64,000 nucleotides of DNA from positions 62,286,667 through 62,350,666 of the forward strand of contig CM054143.1 in assembly GCA_028751875.1 (NCBI GenBank), given 5' to 3'. The stretch is from Rapana venosa. Lineage: Eukaryota > Mollusca > Gastropoda > Neogastropoda > Muricidae. The notes beneath the pieces are model-generated. The model worked only from the letters and a program-made list of their open reading frames with translations, did no database searches and had not been told where the DNA came from. The position numbers and the translations under genes are program-made. Shown here piece after piece: positions 24,030 to 34,689 of the stretch (positions are counted from its first letter, which is position 1; each line of letters begins with the position of its first letter).

Positions 24030-24706
24030 GTTGGAGAAGGACAAGTCCATGATTACTGATGTTGACAGTGATGGAACTGAGGAAGATTTTGATCGTCCCA
24101 TATCTAAAGATGAAATATTAGTGGCACTTAGAAAACTAAAGAGTGAGAAAGCAGCTGGTCCTGATCAAATCATTGGTGAATTGCTAAAATATGGAGGTGA
24201 AAATATTGTGCTTTTCCTTCTAAAACTATTCAACAAAATTTTTCATGATGGTCTTTCTCCAGATAACTGGGCTGAATCTATAATACTGAGATTACATAAA
24301 AATGGTGATGTTGATAACCCTAATAACTACCCAGGAATTTCTCTTAGTGACATAAGTAGTAAGATATACAGTACTATCATTAACAATAGGTTACAGGAAT
24401 AGGTTATGAAAAAATAATATTACAGGTGAGCACCAAGCTGGTTTTAAGAGAGGATACTCCACTATAGATCATATGTTTACTCTGCTTGCGTTTGTACAGA
24501 AACAGTTTGCTCATAACCGTAAGCTCTATGTAGCATTTATTGACTTCGAAAAAGCACTTGATTCTGTTAACAGGAACTTGTTGTGGCCTATTCTCCTGAA
24601 AAATGGTGTGACGGGTAAATTATTACGATGTTTGAGAGCCATGCATCAGAATGTCAGAAGCAGAATAAGATGTGGAACTAGATTGACATGATATTCTGTA
24701 CCAGTA
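24030..24706 (+). pseudogene. LINE-A reverse transcriptase, first part
   Basis: Frame 24031-24402 encodes the RT N-terminus: an 'ALRKLKSEKAAGPDQI.GELLKYGG' block, then 'LFNKIFHDGLSPDNWAESII' and 'NNYPGISLSD'. A frameshift near 24415 precedes 'GEHQAGFKRGYSTIDHMFTL' and motif A FIDFEKALDSVNR at about 24540. The domain is cut at about 24707 by the family-1 SINE and resumes at 25216. Stops and frameshifts make it non-functional. The motif order is that of CR1/L2-like LINE reverse transcriptases. Confidence 0.85.
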
Positions 24707-24711
24707 CTAGT

Positions 24712-24847
24712 GGATCGGTGGTCTAGAGGTAACGCGCCTGTCTAGAAAGCGAAAAGTCCGGGTCTGAAGTGTGCGGCGGTTCGTACCCCGTTTGGACCGG
24801 AAATTTTTCCCCCATCCATTAGACCATGAGTGGTGGTCTGGGCGCTA

Positions 24848-24878
<31 letters not shown>

Positions 24879-25213
24879 CGTGTGTTACACGTAATTATTA
24901 ACGCACGTAAAAAAAAACCCCCGGCAACAAGAGAGTTGTACCCGGCAAAATTCTTAGAAAAAAAACCACTCTGATAGGGAAACAATACAGCTGCAGAAAA
25001 AAAAAAAAAAAAAAAAAAAAGGTGAAAAGGGTGGCGCAGCGCTAAGTGGCGACGCGTTCTCCCGCTCTCCCCGGGGAGAGCAGCCCAAATTTCACGGAGC
25101 GAAATCTGCCGTGACTTAAAGCGGTATGAAATAAAATCTGAGCGCTTTGATTTGTTGCTTTACAAGATTCAGCGCTATATAAATTCCATACATTATTATT
25201 ATTATTATTATTA
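24712..25213 (+). mobile_element. tRNA-derived SINE, family 1 (full length)
   Basis: The tRNA-like head carries an A box TGGTCTAGAGG (24719-24729) and a B box GGTTCGTACCC (24778-24788). A middle region includes 'gagacgataaaccgaggtcc' (24859 on). It is followed by an A run of about 25 (24996-25020), a second block 'ggtggcgcagcgctaagtgg', a near-palindromic 'ctctccccggggagag', and a 3' (ATT)n tail ending at 25213. It sits inside the RT domain of LINE-A. The sequence on either side rejoins as coding (...GTRLT / TGVKQGD), and imperfect flanking 'accagtactagtg'/'accactggtg' could be the target duplication. An antisense copy is at 2430-2903 and fragments at 27895-27945, 37495-37577 and 57930-58090. 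Confidence 0.85.
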
Positions 25214-25325
25214 CCACTGGTGTTAAACAGGGTGATGTATGTAGCCCCTTATTGTTTTCTGTTTTTATCAATGAGTTAGCAGAGACGTCATCAATAATGG
25301 TAAACATAGGCAATATTTTCAGTAA
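25214..25325 (+). pseudogene. LINE-A reverse transcriptase, second part
   Basis: 'TGVKQGDVCSPLLFSVFINELA' (RT motif B region) resumes directly after the SINE tail and is cut again at about 25325 by the next insertion. No independent function. Confidence 0.8.
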
Positions 25326-25757
25326 TGATGCAAGGAATGCCTAGTATTTTCTAACGTTTTGTTCCTGTACATTTTTATTATCTAAAGTATAAACTTGAAA
25401 GAATGGACAAACAGTAGGTGAAGTAATTGTTTGTCCTGACGTTTTATGATTTTCTTTTTTTTAATTCTTAAAACATTCTTTATTTAAATATGTGTGTGGA
25501 CGTGAGGGCACATGCGCCCAGGTGTGTATGAGTATGTGTATGCTGTATATGTATATGTGGTAATTTGTATTTTCAATGTATTACCTTATCGATTTTCCTT
25601 TTCTTACTGGTTTAATTTAATGGTAAAGGATGCAATAATGTAGTATTTCAGTATAATCATTAAGAAATTTGTTCTTAGATAGATGGCTTGATGAAAAAAA
25701 GCAAATGCATTGCTTATTCAATGTACTATCTGGAAATAAAATTTTCACTTGACTTGA
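25326..25757 (+). mobile_element. Non-coding insertion with module-R-like tail, inside LINE-A
   Basis: About 430 bp of AT-rich, non-coding sequence separates RT motif B (ending near 25320) from motif C (resuming near 25770). Its 3' end, 'gatgaaaaaaagcaaatgca' then 'ggaaataaaa' and 'acttgacttgactt', is a diverged version of module R ('gatgtaaaaaagcacatgag', 'aataaaaga', 'attgtcattgtc') of the 14-21 kb array. That makes it a dispersed, retroposed relative of the array family. The left border is approximate. Confidence 0.55.
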
Positions 25758-26337
25758 CTTTCCCCCAAGATTTCACAGAGTTGTTTATTCTTCTGCTTTC
25801 TGATGATGTTATTCTGCTATCCAAAACAGTTGTAGGCTTACAAATGCAGTTAAATAGCTTAAGCAGTGCTGCAACAGCACTTGATCTTAAGGTTAATCTG
25901 AATAAGAGTAATATCGTTGTATTCAGAAAAGGTGGGTATTTAGCTGCTCATGAAAAATGGTTGTACAATGGAAAAGTCATGCCTGTGATTAATGTATATA
26001 AATATTTAGGAAACTGTTTTTCTACTAAGCTTAGTTTCATAACTGCATGCAAAGATCTGGCAAGTTGAGGTAAACGAAGCTTGTTATTTGTGTTGAAAAA
26101 ACTATGAATATTGAATGATAACTCTTTTGACTTGTTCATTAAGATATTTGATGCACAAATACAACCCACTGTGTTATATGGTGCAGAAATTTGAGGCTTT
26201 GATGCAGCTGTAACACATTGTGAATCAGTGCACCTCTTTGCTTTAAAGCAGTTTTTAGGCTTAGATAAAGGTACACCTACTGATCTTGTTTATAGTGAAA
26301 CTAATAGATATCTTCTCTTTGTTAATGCTGCTGTAAG
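25758..26337 (+). pseudogene. LINE-A reverse transcriptase, third part (motif C and thumb)
   Basis: The frame gives LLLSDDVILLS (catalytic DD of motif C, with L-S replacing the usual F-A), then 'VVGLQMQLNSL', 'LKVNLNKSNIVVFRKGGYLA', 'YKYLG' and 'STKLSF'. After a stop near 26068 it continues 'QPTVLYGAEI' and 'LFALKQFLGLDKGTPTDLVY'. Typical LINE palm and thumb, with stops. It is interrupted at about 26338 by a fragment of another LINE. Confidence 0.82.
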
Positions 26338-26711
26338 ATGCGTTACCTCCAAAGAATTCTCAGGATCTTTTGGCCAGAGAAGATCTCCAATGAAGACCTA
26401 CTATGAGATGTAGGCAAGAGGACATGGGAACCATCATCACCAGACGACTGTGGAAGTGGATTGGGCACATCCCCCGAAGAGACCCACTGTCAATCACAAG
26501 AACAGCATTGCACTGGACCCCAGAAGGAAGGAGAAAGAAAGGAAGACCAAAAGCAATGTGGAGGAGAACTGTAGAAAGTGAGATGAAGGCCATGCAGCAC
26601 TCTTGGGGATCAGTGACTAGGTTGGCCCAGGATAGGCAGGAGTGGAATCGCTTTGTTGCTGCCCTACACACCACTGGGTGTAATGGTTAATGATGATGAT
26701 GATGAAGATGG
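26338..26711 (+). mobile_element. LINE-B: 5'-truncated LINE C-terminus inserted in LINE-A
   Basis: It begins 'MRYLQRILRIFWPEKISNEDLL', frameshifts at about 26403, then encodes 'WKWIGHIPRRD', 'GRRKKGRPKAMWRRTVESEM' and 'DRQEWNRFVAALH' before a stop. This is the conserved C-terminal domain of a widespread invertebrate LINE. It ends in a (GATGAT)n tail at 26691-26710. Similar bases flank it (aagatgcgtta and aagatgggtta), consistent with an 11-base target duplication. LINE-A coding resumes on the other side. A noisy second copy of this tail domain is at 48180-48355. Confidence 0.8.
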
Positions 26712-27325
26712 GTTAGATATTGGATGAAGATTCTGCATATGAATGAGAGCAGGCTACCTTTTAAATCCTACAAGATGCTTTATGATCTAGATGTCAAAGG
26801 GAAAAAACAACTGGGCAACACAAATAGGTACCTGTTTGTGTGAACTCGGGTTTGGATTTGTTTCGCTCAATCAGGGATTCAGAAATTGTAGAGAGTTTAT
26901 TAACACTTTCAGGCAAAGATTGATTGACTGCTGATGGCAGCAATGGAGTGATCATATATAAAGCAGTAAAAGATTTCAAATGTACAGACAATTTATAAGT
27001 TCGCATGATGTCAAACCTTATCTAAAACTTGATGTGGACATACATTTGAAAAGAATTATGTCTAAGTTTAGACTTGGTGTATCAAATATATATGTTCATA
27101 AATTCAGATACAGAGAACATGATACTGATGACCTCAGGCTGCTATGCCCATTATGTAAGCAAGCACAGGAGGATGAAGTACATTTTGTGTTGTGCTGTCC
27201 AGTTTTTGAGGATGTTAGGCAGAATTACATCCCGGTAAAGTATAGTAGACAGCCTAATTTATTTAGACTCTGTTTACTCCTGGCCATCAAGTCATCCTGG
27301 GTTGTGCACATCAGCCTCACTTTAT
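26712..27325 (+). pseudogene. LINE-A C-terminal region
   Basis: After the LINE-B insertion the host frame continues 'YWMKILHMNESRLPFKSYKML' and, after frameshifts, 'SKFRLGVSNIYVHKFRY', then a Cys/His knuckle 'CPLCKQAQEDEVHFVLCCP' and 'NYIPVKY'. This is the terminal zinc-knuckle segment of CR1/L2-like LINE ORF2, ending near 27325. Decayed. Confidence 0.8.
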
Positions 27326-27514
27326 AATTGTGACAAGCTTCAGACTAAGAGAGATATTTTTCTCCTAAGATCATATATTTGTAGCTGTCATTTTGTTAAA
27401 AAGTAACATGTTGTCGTTACTAATGCTGTTACCACACCCCACCAAAATACAAAGCAGTTCGCACCCCCTTCATGTAAGGGTCAATGTATGTCCTTTTTGT
27501 TGAAGTAAATCCTT

Positions 27515-27790
27515 GAGTTTTCATTCTCTCTCTCTCTCCCTCATCTCTCTCCTCTCTCATCTCTCTCTCCTCTCTCTCTCATCTCTCTCTCGAGTTTTTT
27601 GTTTGTTTTCTCTCTCTCTCAGGGTGTTTTTGTTTGTTTTTATTGGGATTTTCGGGGAGGGGGGAGGTTTAATTAATTATTTTGTTTGCTTGATTGGTTT
27701 CCTTATTTTGCTCCTGTACCCCTATGGAAACATTGTCACGTATTAATTGATTTGATGGATAAAAGAATTTTTTCTTTTCTTTTCTTACTA
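27515..27790. repeat. CT-rich tract and module-R-like tail
   Basis: (CT)n with interruptions at 27523-27625. Near 27700-27785 'tacccctatgg' and 'ggataaaagaatttttt' echo the end of module R ('atccctatgggcg', 'aataaaagaatttgtc'). No coding sequence. Confidence 0.45.
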
Positions 27791-27894
27791 ACACTGCTCT
27801 GATCATTTTTTAAAATTCTGTCTTCTTTACTTTTGTAGAAAAACAATTTTACAATTTTTAGTTTTTCTGTGTTCACAAGATGTTTTGTAGGCTC

Positions 27895-27945
27895 ACATAC
27901 GTGGCTTTGGTTTATAGTCTCATCCGAAGGACTTTTGGGGAGTGG
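27895..27945 (-). repeat. Antisense fragment of SINE family 1
   Basis: 'ggtttatagtctcatccgaa' is the reverse complement of the conserved 'cggatgagacgataaaccga' block at 24855-24874 of the full-length SINE. The same antisense piece is at 47940-47990. Confidence 0.55.
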
Positions 27946-27974
27946 AGTCCGTACTGGATATTTTATATATTGTT

Positions 27975-30900
27975 GGCATCCGTCTGTCTCGGGAGACAAT
28001 GGAGAATGCGCCGTGGGTCAGTCAGTCAGTGGTGGAACTGCAGCGCCGACTGTGGCTGTAGAGCCCAATCCTGGAGCGGCAGATCCTGTTGCAGGTGTTG
28101 CATGTGAAGACGGAGTTGTCTGATGGTGCTCTGACTACCGCTCTCCGATGTCTCGTGCTCGACTGTCTCCCCACTGCTCCTCCCTCTTCTCTCTGCTCGT
28201 CTTGATGCCGGACCTGTAGTGGCTTGCAACTGCTGCGGTCTGCTGCATTGCTTCCAGGCCTGCTGGTGCAATGCACACCTGACTTCAGGTCCCCCCATGC
28301 AACACATATTTGGATCAAAGCATTGGCCCTCCGTTGGTCTGGAGCCGTGGCAAGCTCACTGTAACAATTGTCTTTAGGCCAAGTCTGCCGTGATGCAGGC
28401 GGTCACATGGCCAAGCCAGCGCAAACGCCATTGTGAGCAGGGCAAACATGCTGATGTTCCTGCACTTTCCCTCCAGGATCTCTTTGTTTGGAACCATGGA
28501 CCTGCCATGTGAACTCCAATTCCTTAATGATGCATCGTTGTGGAGGTGTAGAGCCTGCGTTCTGTCGGCGTATAGATTCCACTCTCGCTAACCGTACAGT
28601 AATGCTGCTCACACGCAGGCTTGAACACTGGAGGTCTTTTGTCTGATTGGTGAGCATGGAGTTCTTCTGCCATACACTCTTGACAGAACGAGCCATTGCT
28701 GTCTAGATGCCTTGCCAATTCTGGAGTTCAGCTCGGTTTCCAGGCTTGATGCTACTGGCTCTGGAAGTTTTCCACGACGTCGAGGGGGGTGTCGCCGATG
28801 GAGATGGAAGGGGCGGAGCTGACATCTTGGCCCAGGATGTTCGTCTTTTTGATGCTGATCGTCAGGCCGAACTCAGTGCAGGCATGCGCAAAGCAGTTGA
28901 TGAGTTCTTGGAGGGCAGCCTCAGTGTGTACTGTCAAGGCGGTGTCGTCGGCGAACAGCAAGAACAGCATCTCACGTATTCCCCCGAGGGGATGCCGGGG
29001 GCCTATCAGTATAAATAGCATCCCCACATTCTAGAAATTCTGTGCTAGAAATTTCCTCTTTTCTATCACTCTCTTTGTTTCTGCCTTGTTTCTTTTCTTC
29101 CTGTCACTTCCTTCTTGTCTATTTTCTGCCTTCTTGGTCCATTCTCCTGCCTTTTTTCCAGAAAGAACTTAAAAGGTAACTATTCTCTCTTGTGCCGAAG
29201 TCGGATGCGCTGGGCCTGACTGTCAGGCCGCCTTAAACGCAGCGGACCATTGCCGCTCATATAACAGACAACTAATAGTTGCTGTCCTGAGCGTCCAGAA
29301 GAAAAAAAAATCTCACGTAGAGGACTCGTGCAATACCTTATGTCGTGCACGAAGGCGCACGAGGTTGAACAGGCAGCCGTCGCTCTGTTGCAGGTAGAAC
29401 CCGTCTTCAGATTGTCTAAAGGCTTAAGCAAGCAGCAGGAGAAAACAGGATCCGTATAGCGTGTGCGAGCGAGGAACACAGCCTTGCCTTTAACTTCCGC
29501 TCTTGATGGGAAAAGGGTCCGGGAAGGAGCATCGTTCGGACGGTGCCTTGTTCATATTCTCATGAAAGGAAGTGATTCACACCTCAGGAGCTTGGGGACA
29601 TCCAATCTTCTCGCGGGAGTGAGAACAGCCCTGCCCAGTTGACCAAGGTCGAACGCCTAGTCAATCAATGAAGGCGATGTACAAGGACGTCTCTGCTCAC
29701 GACACTTCTCTTGCAGCTGTCTCAGGGAGAATATCTGTCGATCGTAGACTCTCAGCTCGAAAAGCCGCACTGTACTAGGCATATGATTTATGCTGATCAG
29801 GTATACATCGCTCTGCGATAGAGCTGCAGTCGGATTCAGTATGACCGGGCGAAATCTCCCCGACAATGCTTAGATGGATTTGCCAGGTAATGTTACAATC
29901 GCTGCGATCGCCTTTATTTCTTTGTTCACGGATGATATTGAGATCGCGCATGTCTTGAGGCACGGTCCCTTCCACCCAGCACTGTAATCCACAGTTTCGT
30001 GGAGATCTCCGAGAGGCTATTCTGTTGCCCACTTTGAATGATCCATGAGATGCCACGTTTCCAGGGGCTTTGCCGCGTGCTAGTGAGTCAACGGCCTTGC
30101 TTAAGCTCCGCACATAATGGTGTGAGACATCAACTCTTGCATGAACTGGGCAGGGCTTTGTTTTCCACTTCCAGTGTCTGTCACAATGGTCCTCCCTCGA
30201 GTAAAGCTCTTTGATAATGCTCTTACCCCATCTCTCCATTTGCTTCGAGCGTTCGGTGATGATTTCGCCATTTGACTCAAGGTCGGTCTTGAATTGCATG
30301 GGCAAAGGCCAATTCTCATACCCCTCGTACATGTCGCACGAAATTGTTTTCCACAATCACAGACACTTATGCTTTACACAATTCGCCCATGCATTAGCCC
30401 AACTTCTAGCAATCCTGACAACACTTTTGGCTTTTCTAATGGCACCGAGCGCTTGCCCTGTCTTGTTTGTATTGAGCAAGGCGCTCTTGGCTGAGATGCT
30501 CTCGAGTTCAGAAATTCCCGTCTTCAACCAGTCGGTATTTTTTCTGTTCTCTCTTTCCCCCCCCAAATGTGACAGCGGACATGGTTTTGCAATCACGGAT
30601 GTCTCCATCTCTCTTCAGCACTGGTGGCTCATTGCTGGACCCCATGGTGTCTCAAACGTTCCCAAAACTCAGAAATGAGGTCATCTGTATTGATGCGCCT
30701 TCGCCCTTCAGCGTGGATCGTGGATTCGTCGTTGAACGCTCCTTGCCTTCGCCCATAGAGTGTTCGTGTCGCATCAGCGCTGTGTTAGCTCGAGTACTGA
30801 GGAACACATTTCACAAAGGCCTGTCATGTTAATGAATGAGATCAGCTGCCAGTGACGAGATCTGATCCGCCAGGACACTCTGTTGCCGTTTTGTGGTGAA

Positions 30901-31440
30901 TAACGTTTTTTATGCTAGATCATGAAAACATAGCTCAAAAGTCTCTGTCCTTTCGCGTTGTGTTTCCGAACAATTCCTAATGCATAGGCCAGAAGCGTTT
31001 CTTAACCAATCCAGCGTTGAAGTCGCCCCAGCATATATAACTGTTGCCAAAAGTGCTAACTTCTTAAGCGGTCTCAACTCCTCGAGAACACATCCTTCGC
31101 TCTCTAAGATTAAAGCGTGCATAGCCACTCAACTGAATTCACGGCCTAGTTTGTGAGCTAGGAGAGGACAGCTTCCCGTCTGATTCATATAGCAAGAGAT
31201 TCTCACGCAACCTTCGCCTGCACACGTGCTCCCTCTGGCCCATCCCTGCCAAATAATGTGTATCCTTCCTCTAAGGCTGCCGTAGAAGGATAGACTTGGT
31301 TTTCCTGTATGCCAGCTATGTCAATGTTGAGCCTCTTTAGCTCCGCGCGATGACGCCCGTCTTTCTTGCATTCACTGTTGTCAATCGTGGATACCAGGCA
31401 CATGTCCTACGTCCAGGTTACCATCTCAGCGCTGGCGGCT
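27975..31440 (-). mobile_element. LINE-D: nearly full-length, frame-broken non-LTR retrotransposon
   Basis: Minus-strand domains appear in the expected order. Endonuclease: 'ELKRLNIDIAGIQE' near 31320, then a diverged 'GDFNARVG' region and 'LELCFHDLA' near 30920. Linker: 'DWLKTGISELES' near 30520. RT: 'LSKAVDSLARGKAPG' near 30090, 'GTVPQDMRDLNII' near 29955, 'IFSLRQLQEKCREQRRP' near 29710, motif C LLFADDTALT near 28955. Then 'GLTISIKKTNILGQDV', 'RLRWLGHV' near 28415, and a terminal C2H2-like 'CNTCNRICRSRIGLYSHSRRC' at 28095-28035. Many frameshifts and stops are present. Its 3' end carries 'ctcccgagacagacggatgc'. A 331-bp insertion at 28979-29309 interrupts it just before motif C. An unrecognised 5' leader may extend to about 32100. 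Confidence 0.85.
28979..29309 (+). mobile_element. 331-bp SINE-like retroposon inserted in LINE-D
   Basis: Flanked by a perfect 10-bp duplication ATCTCACGTA (28969-28978 and 29310-29319). The plus strand ends in a short A run, as retroposons do. Removing it restores the LINE-D frame order into FADD. It contains short palindromes (GGCCTGACTGTCAGGCC at 29214-29230; ttctagaaattctgtgctagaa near 29031). A second, antisense copy is at 33400-33715. No A/B boxes were identified, so the class is not settled. Confidence 0.72.
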
Positions 31441-32115
31441 TTGATTTTCTTCTACTACATTGCCTGTCAGATGTACATCTGCTCTTCTTTTCCCTGACTC
31501 CAACACCCATTAGCAGCGAACTGTGACGTCACACCTACTGCCCTGCCCACTTTGGCGGCGTTACTGACCATGGAACGACAGATTCCCTCCCCACCGACGA
31601 GACAGCCCGTACGTCCTGAGCTACGCCAATACCTCTGGACTTAAACTCGTAACTCTGCCTCCCGTGTTGTCTCTTCGCTGGAAACTGCGGCACTGAATGA
31701 CCACTCCATGCGCAACCTGGCTGAGTGTAATGGGCATCCTGGCTCACCATCGTCAGATCCCCCTCTCGCCTCGCCGTTATCCAAAGGAATCGAGAATACG
31801 TTTGGCACCAAGATGCTGCAATTACTTCAGTCCGAGCGATGCACACTGGTCCGCCTTCTTGCTCCACCTCACTCGGGTTAGGGGCCTTGGATAGAGAGGT
31901 ACCTTTGCAGTCTGCTCACCTTCCTGTAGGTGGACGGCACCTGTCCTCACCTCTCCCGAATCTCTCACTGCTGCTCTACCCACACCCCCGGGCAACCGCA
32001 TCGCCACGGCTAACACGTGAGAGTTTGTCACGCATCACTACTGCGGAGAGCACTTCACAGCCAACGCTAGAGGGCGGGAGATCTGTGACTGATCCAACGC
32101 AATGTGTAGTTTAAA
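31441..32115 (-). other. Presumed 5' leader of LINE-D; no gene seen
   Basis: GC-richer than its right flank, without frames that resemble a protein family. It lies directly upstream of the LINE-D endonuclease on the same strand, so it is most simply the element's 5' UTR. The composition change to AT-rich sequence at about 32110 may be the element border. Confidence 0.35.
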
Positions 32116-33399
32116 CCTTTTTCATTTTATAAATATCAATAAATATAATAATATATAATATATATATATAATAAATATAATAATATATATATATATATAT
32201 CTTCTTTGTAAACTTTTCAAGCAAATGATTGAAGATTGCTGTCAAATTGACAAACCATTGTACAACAAGATATGTTTGCTCTCAATATAATTTTTATACA
32301 TTCTAAAGAACTTATCAAACATCAAATAAACAACAACACACCAATATTTCTGAACGTAGATCAACATCAATATAAAAACAACATACTAAGACTGAATTCA
32401 ACTTAAATATAAAAAATAACACGATCCTATTGCTAAAAACGTATATCATCATATATAAAATTTAAAAACCAACTTGTAATAAAGAAATTATATCAACATA
32501 ATTTATATTGATTGTATTATACATTTTTAAAAAATGCCATTCTTCACCATAACTTAAAAAAGAGCATCCCAACAAGAAGAGGACTAAAATTCTTTGCTCA
32601 CCAACATTCAACATGGGAACAAACAAACACCATACAAATTGATCTTGTGGTCCAACCTCAACAGAACTAAAGTTGTCTGGTTCCTATGAAGACGAATCTT
32701 TCCTGCTATTAATCCTACAAGTCAGCACTGACTTTGTTTTTTGTTGTTGTTGTTGTTTTAAAAAAATTGTGCAGCACACAGCAATACCAACTAACTCATT
32801 CAAGAGCACTACAATTTACACACCCCATCCATTTACCTGCACCCAATGTGTCAGTTCCTGCTATAATTACACAGCTGGCTGGCTGAATAACACTAAAGTG
32901 GGGAAACAGAAGCTGTTGGTTGTGCCTGCTCATTTAATTTGCATAATTGCCGTTTTATTTTGCTAATCTCGTTATTTTGCATAATTGAAACCTTGAAGAC
33001 AGCAAATCCAGATAATTGTATCTCCGCACACCTAAAACTTTGTGATAGAAAAATCGCTTTAGTTGTTTTTACAAGATATAAGGGCTATGTGTAAATTCCA
33101 TTATTATTATAATAACATAATATTAAAAAAACTGTGCTACAGAATCTGTATTCCAACATTTTTTTAACCGTTGCCACTAAAACAGTTATATCAACATAAA
33201 AATGGACTTATCTCAACAAGGTACTTTGACTCATTCAGGTTTGTACTTCAGATATCTATAGTGTGCCAGTAGCAGCTAATAAACTTTTAGACGTGAACAA
33301 AGTGCCTTTTGTGTTGATGCTTAAAAAAGAAGAGAGATACTTTTCTCCTCTGTCTCCTGTCTTACAGATCTGGGACAAATAAATCAATTCTAAAATTTA
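32116..33399. other. AT-rich non-coding sequence
   Basis: Contains an (AT)n palindromic tract at 32140-32200, then ordinary AT-rich sequence. I see no splice-flanked exon, RNA gene or element border. Confidence 0.6.
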
Positions 33400-33715
33400 T
33401 TTCTTCTTCATCAAACTCTCAGACAGCAACTATTTTTCAGTTATATGAGCGAAAATGCGTTAAGCTTGCTGTAACGGCCTGCCAAGTCAGGGCCCCTCAC
33501 ATCCGACTTCATATAAAAATTTTATATTTTAAGTCTTCTGGAAAAAAGGCAGAGTATCATATTTATTATTTTAGTATGGAGACCAAGAAGCAGAAAACAC
33601 AAAGTGGACAGAAGAGAAAAACAAGGCAAAACAAAAAAGTGACGGAAAAGAAGAATTTCCAGCACCAGAATTTCCAGAAGGTGGGAATACTATTATACTG
33701 ACAGTCCCCAAACGA
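33400..33715 (-). mobile_element. Antisense copy of the 331-bp SINE-like retroposon
   Basis: It runs parallel to the reverse complement of 28979-29309. Shared blocks include 'cagcaacta', 'tatatgagcg', 'ggcctg.c..tcaggcc', 'catccgacttc', 'tcttctggaaaaaaggcag', 'gaccaagaagcagaaaa' and 'aatttcta/ccag'. It is more diverged and AT-richer than the LINE-D copy. Target duplication not identified. Confidence 0.65.
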
Positions 33716-33894
33716 ACTAAGTTTTACACCAGTCACATTGTAGTTTTCAAATAAAAATACACGAACACAACTGTACCGGCACAATATACTTTCATGAAAC
33801 TGCATTATTCATTTCGTTGCCATATAACTAAACCTGTTGGCTTAAGCCTATAATTATATAATAAACATTCATACTGTATACACAATCGTATCGT

Positions 33895-34004
33895 ACTCTC
33901 CTCTCTCTCTCTCTTCCTCCTCTACTCTCTCTCATCTCTCCTCTCCACATCTCTATTCTCTCCTCCTCTCTATCTCTCCACACACCAACACACACACACA
34001 CACA

Positions 34005-34051
<47 letters not shown>

Positions 34052-34230
34052 CTCTCTCTCTCTCTTCTCTCTCTCATCTCTTCTCTCTCACCTCACACAC
34101 AAACAACCAACAAAAAACACCACACAAACACACACACACACCCAACACCCCAACACAACACACCAACACCCACAGCACACAACACACACACACACACCAC
34201 ACACAACACACACACACACACACACATGGA
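33895..34230. repeat. CT and CA microsatellite block
   Basis: (CT)n with TC interruptions at 33898-33980, (CA)n at 33982-34050, CT at 34050-34095, and CAAACAC/CACAACAC variants to 34226. No coding content. Confidence 0.9.
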
Positions 34231-34545
34231 TAGACTTATAGCGGTTATTAAGCGATTGTCATTGCGCTCGTGATCTCTACCCGTTCGAATCCCTTCAAGG
34301 ATACTTTTCCATTGCGTAACAACATGCCGACCCCCCACTTCCCCCAAATTTTGATGACTATAAACCGAGTCTCTTGTGCGAACACATGCAAACATCTTGC
34401 TACACTTTAAAACTTGTTCCGCTTTTTCGGAAGAAAGGCCTTTGTCCATGGGAACGATGACATAACTACAAAACTGCATGCACACTTGATGTAAAAAAAC
34501 AGCACTGATTAATTCCATCATCCTCGATAAAAAGAATAAAAAATA
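34231..34545 (+). mobile_element. tRNA-derived SINE-like element
   Basis: It has a canonical B box GTTCGAATCCC (34283-34293), a 'gactataaaccgagtctc' block shared with SINE family 1, and a 3' end 'tgatgtaaaaaaacagcact' then 'catcctcgataaaaag' that matches module R of the 14-21 kb array. It therefore joins a tRNA/SINE head to the array-type tail. The A box is poorly preserved. Confidence 0.6.
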
Positions 34546-34689
34546 ATACAAACAAATCACACACACACACACACACACACACTCACCACCACACACGCAC
34601 TCACCACGCACTCACGAACAAAACCACAGCACCACGCACTCGCCGCACCACGCACGCACTAAAATACACACACACTTGGGTGGCATATG

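Noticed and set aside
24712..24790. Possible functional tRNA gene
   Set aside because: A and B boxes are present, but no cloverleaf with acceptor pairing can be drawn, and the sequence continues into a SINE body with an (ATT)n tail.
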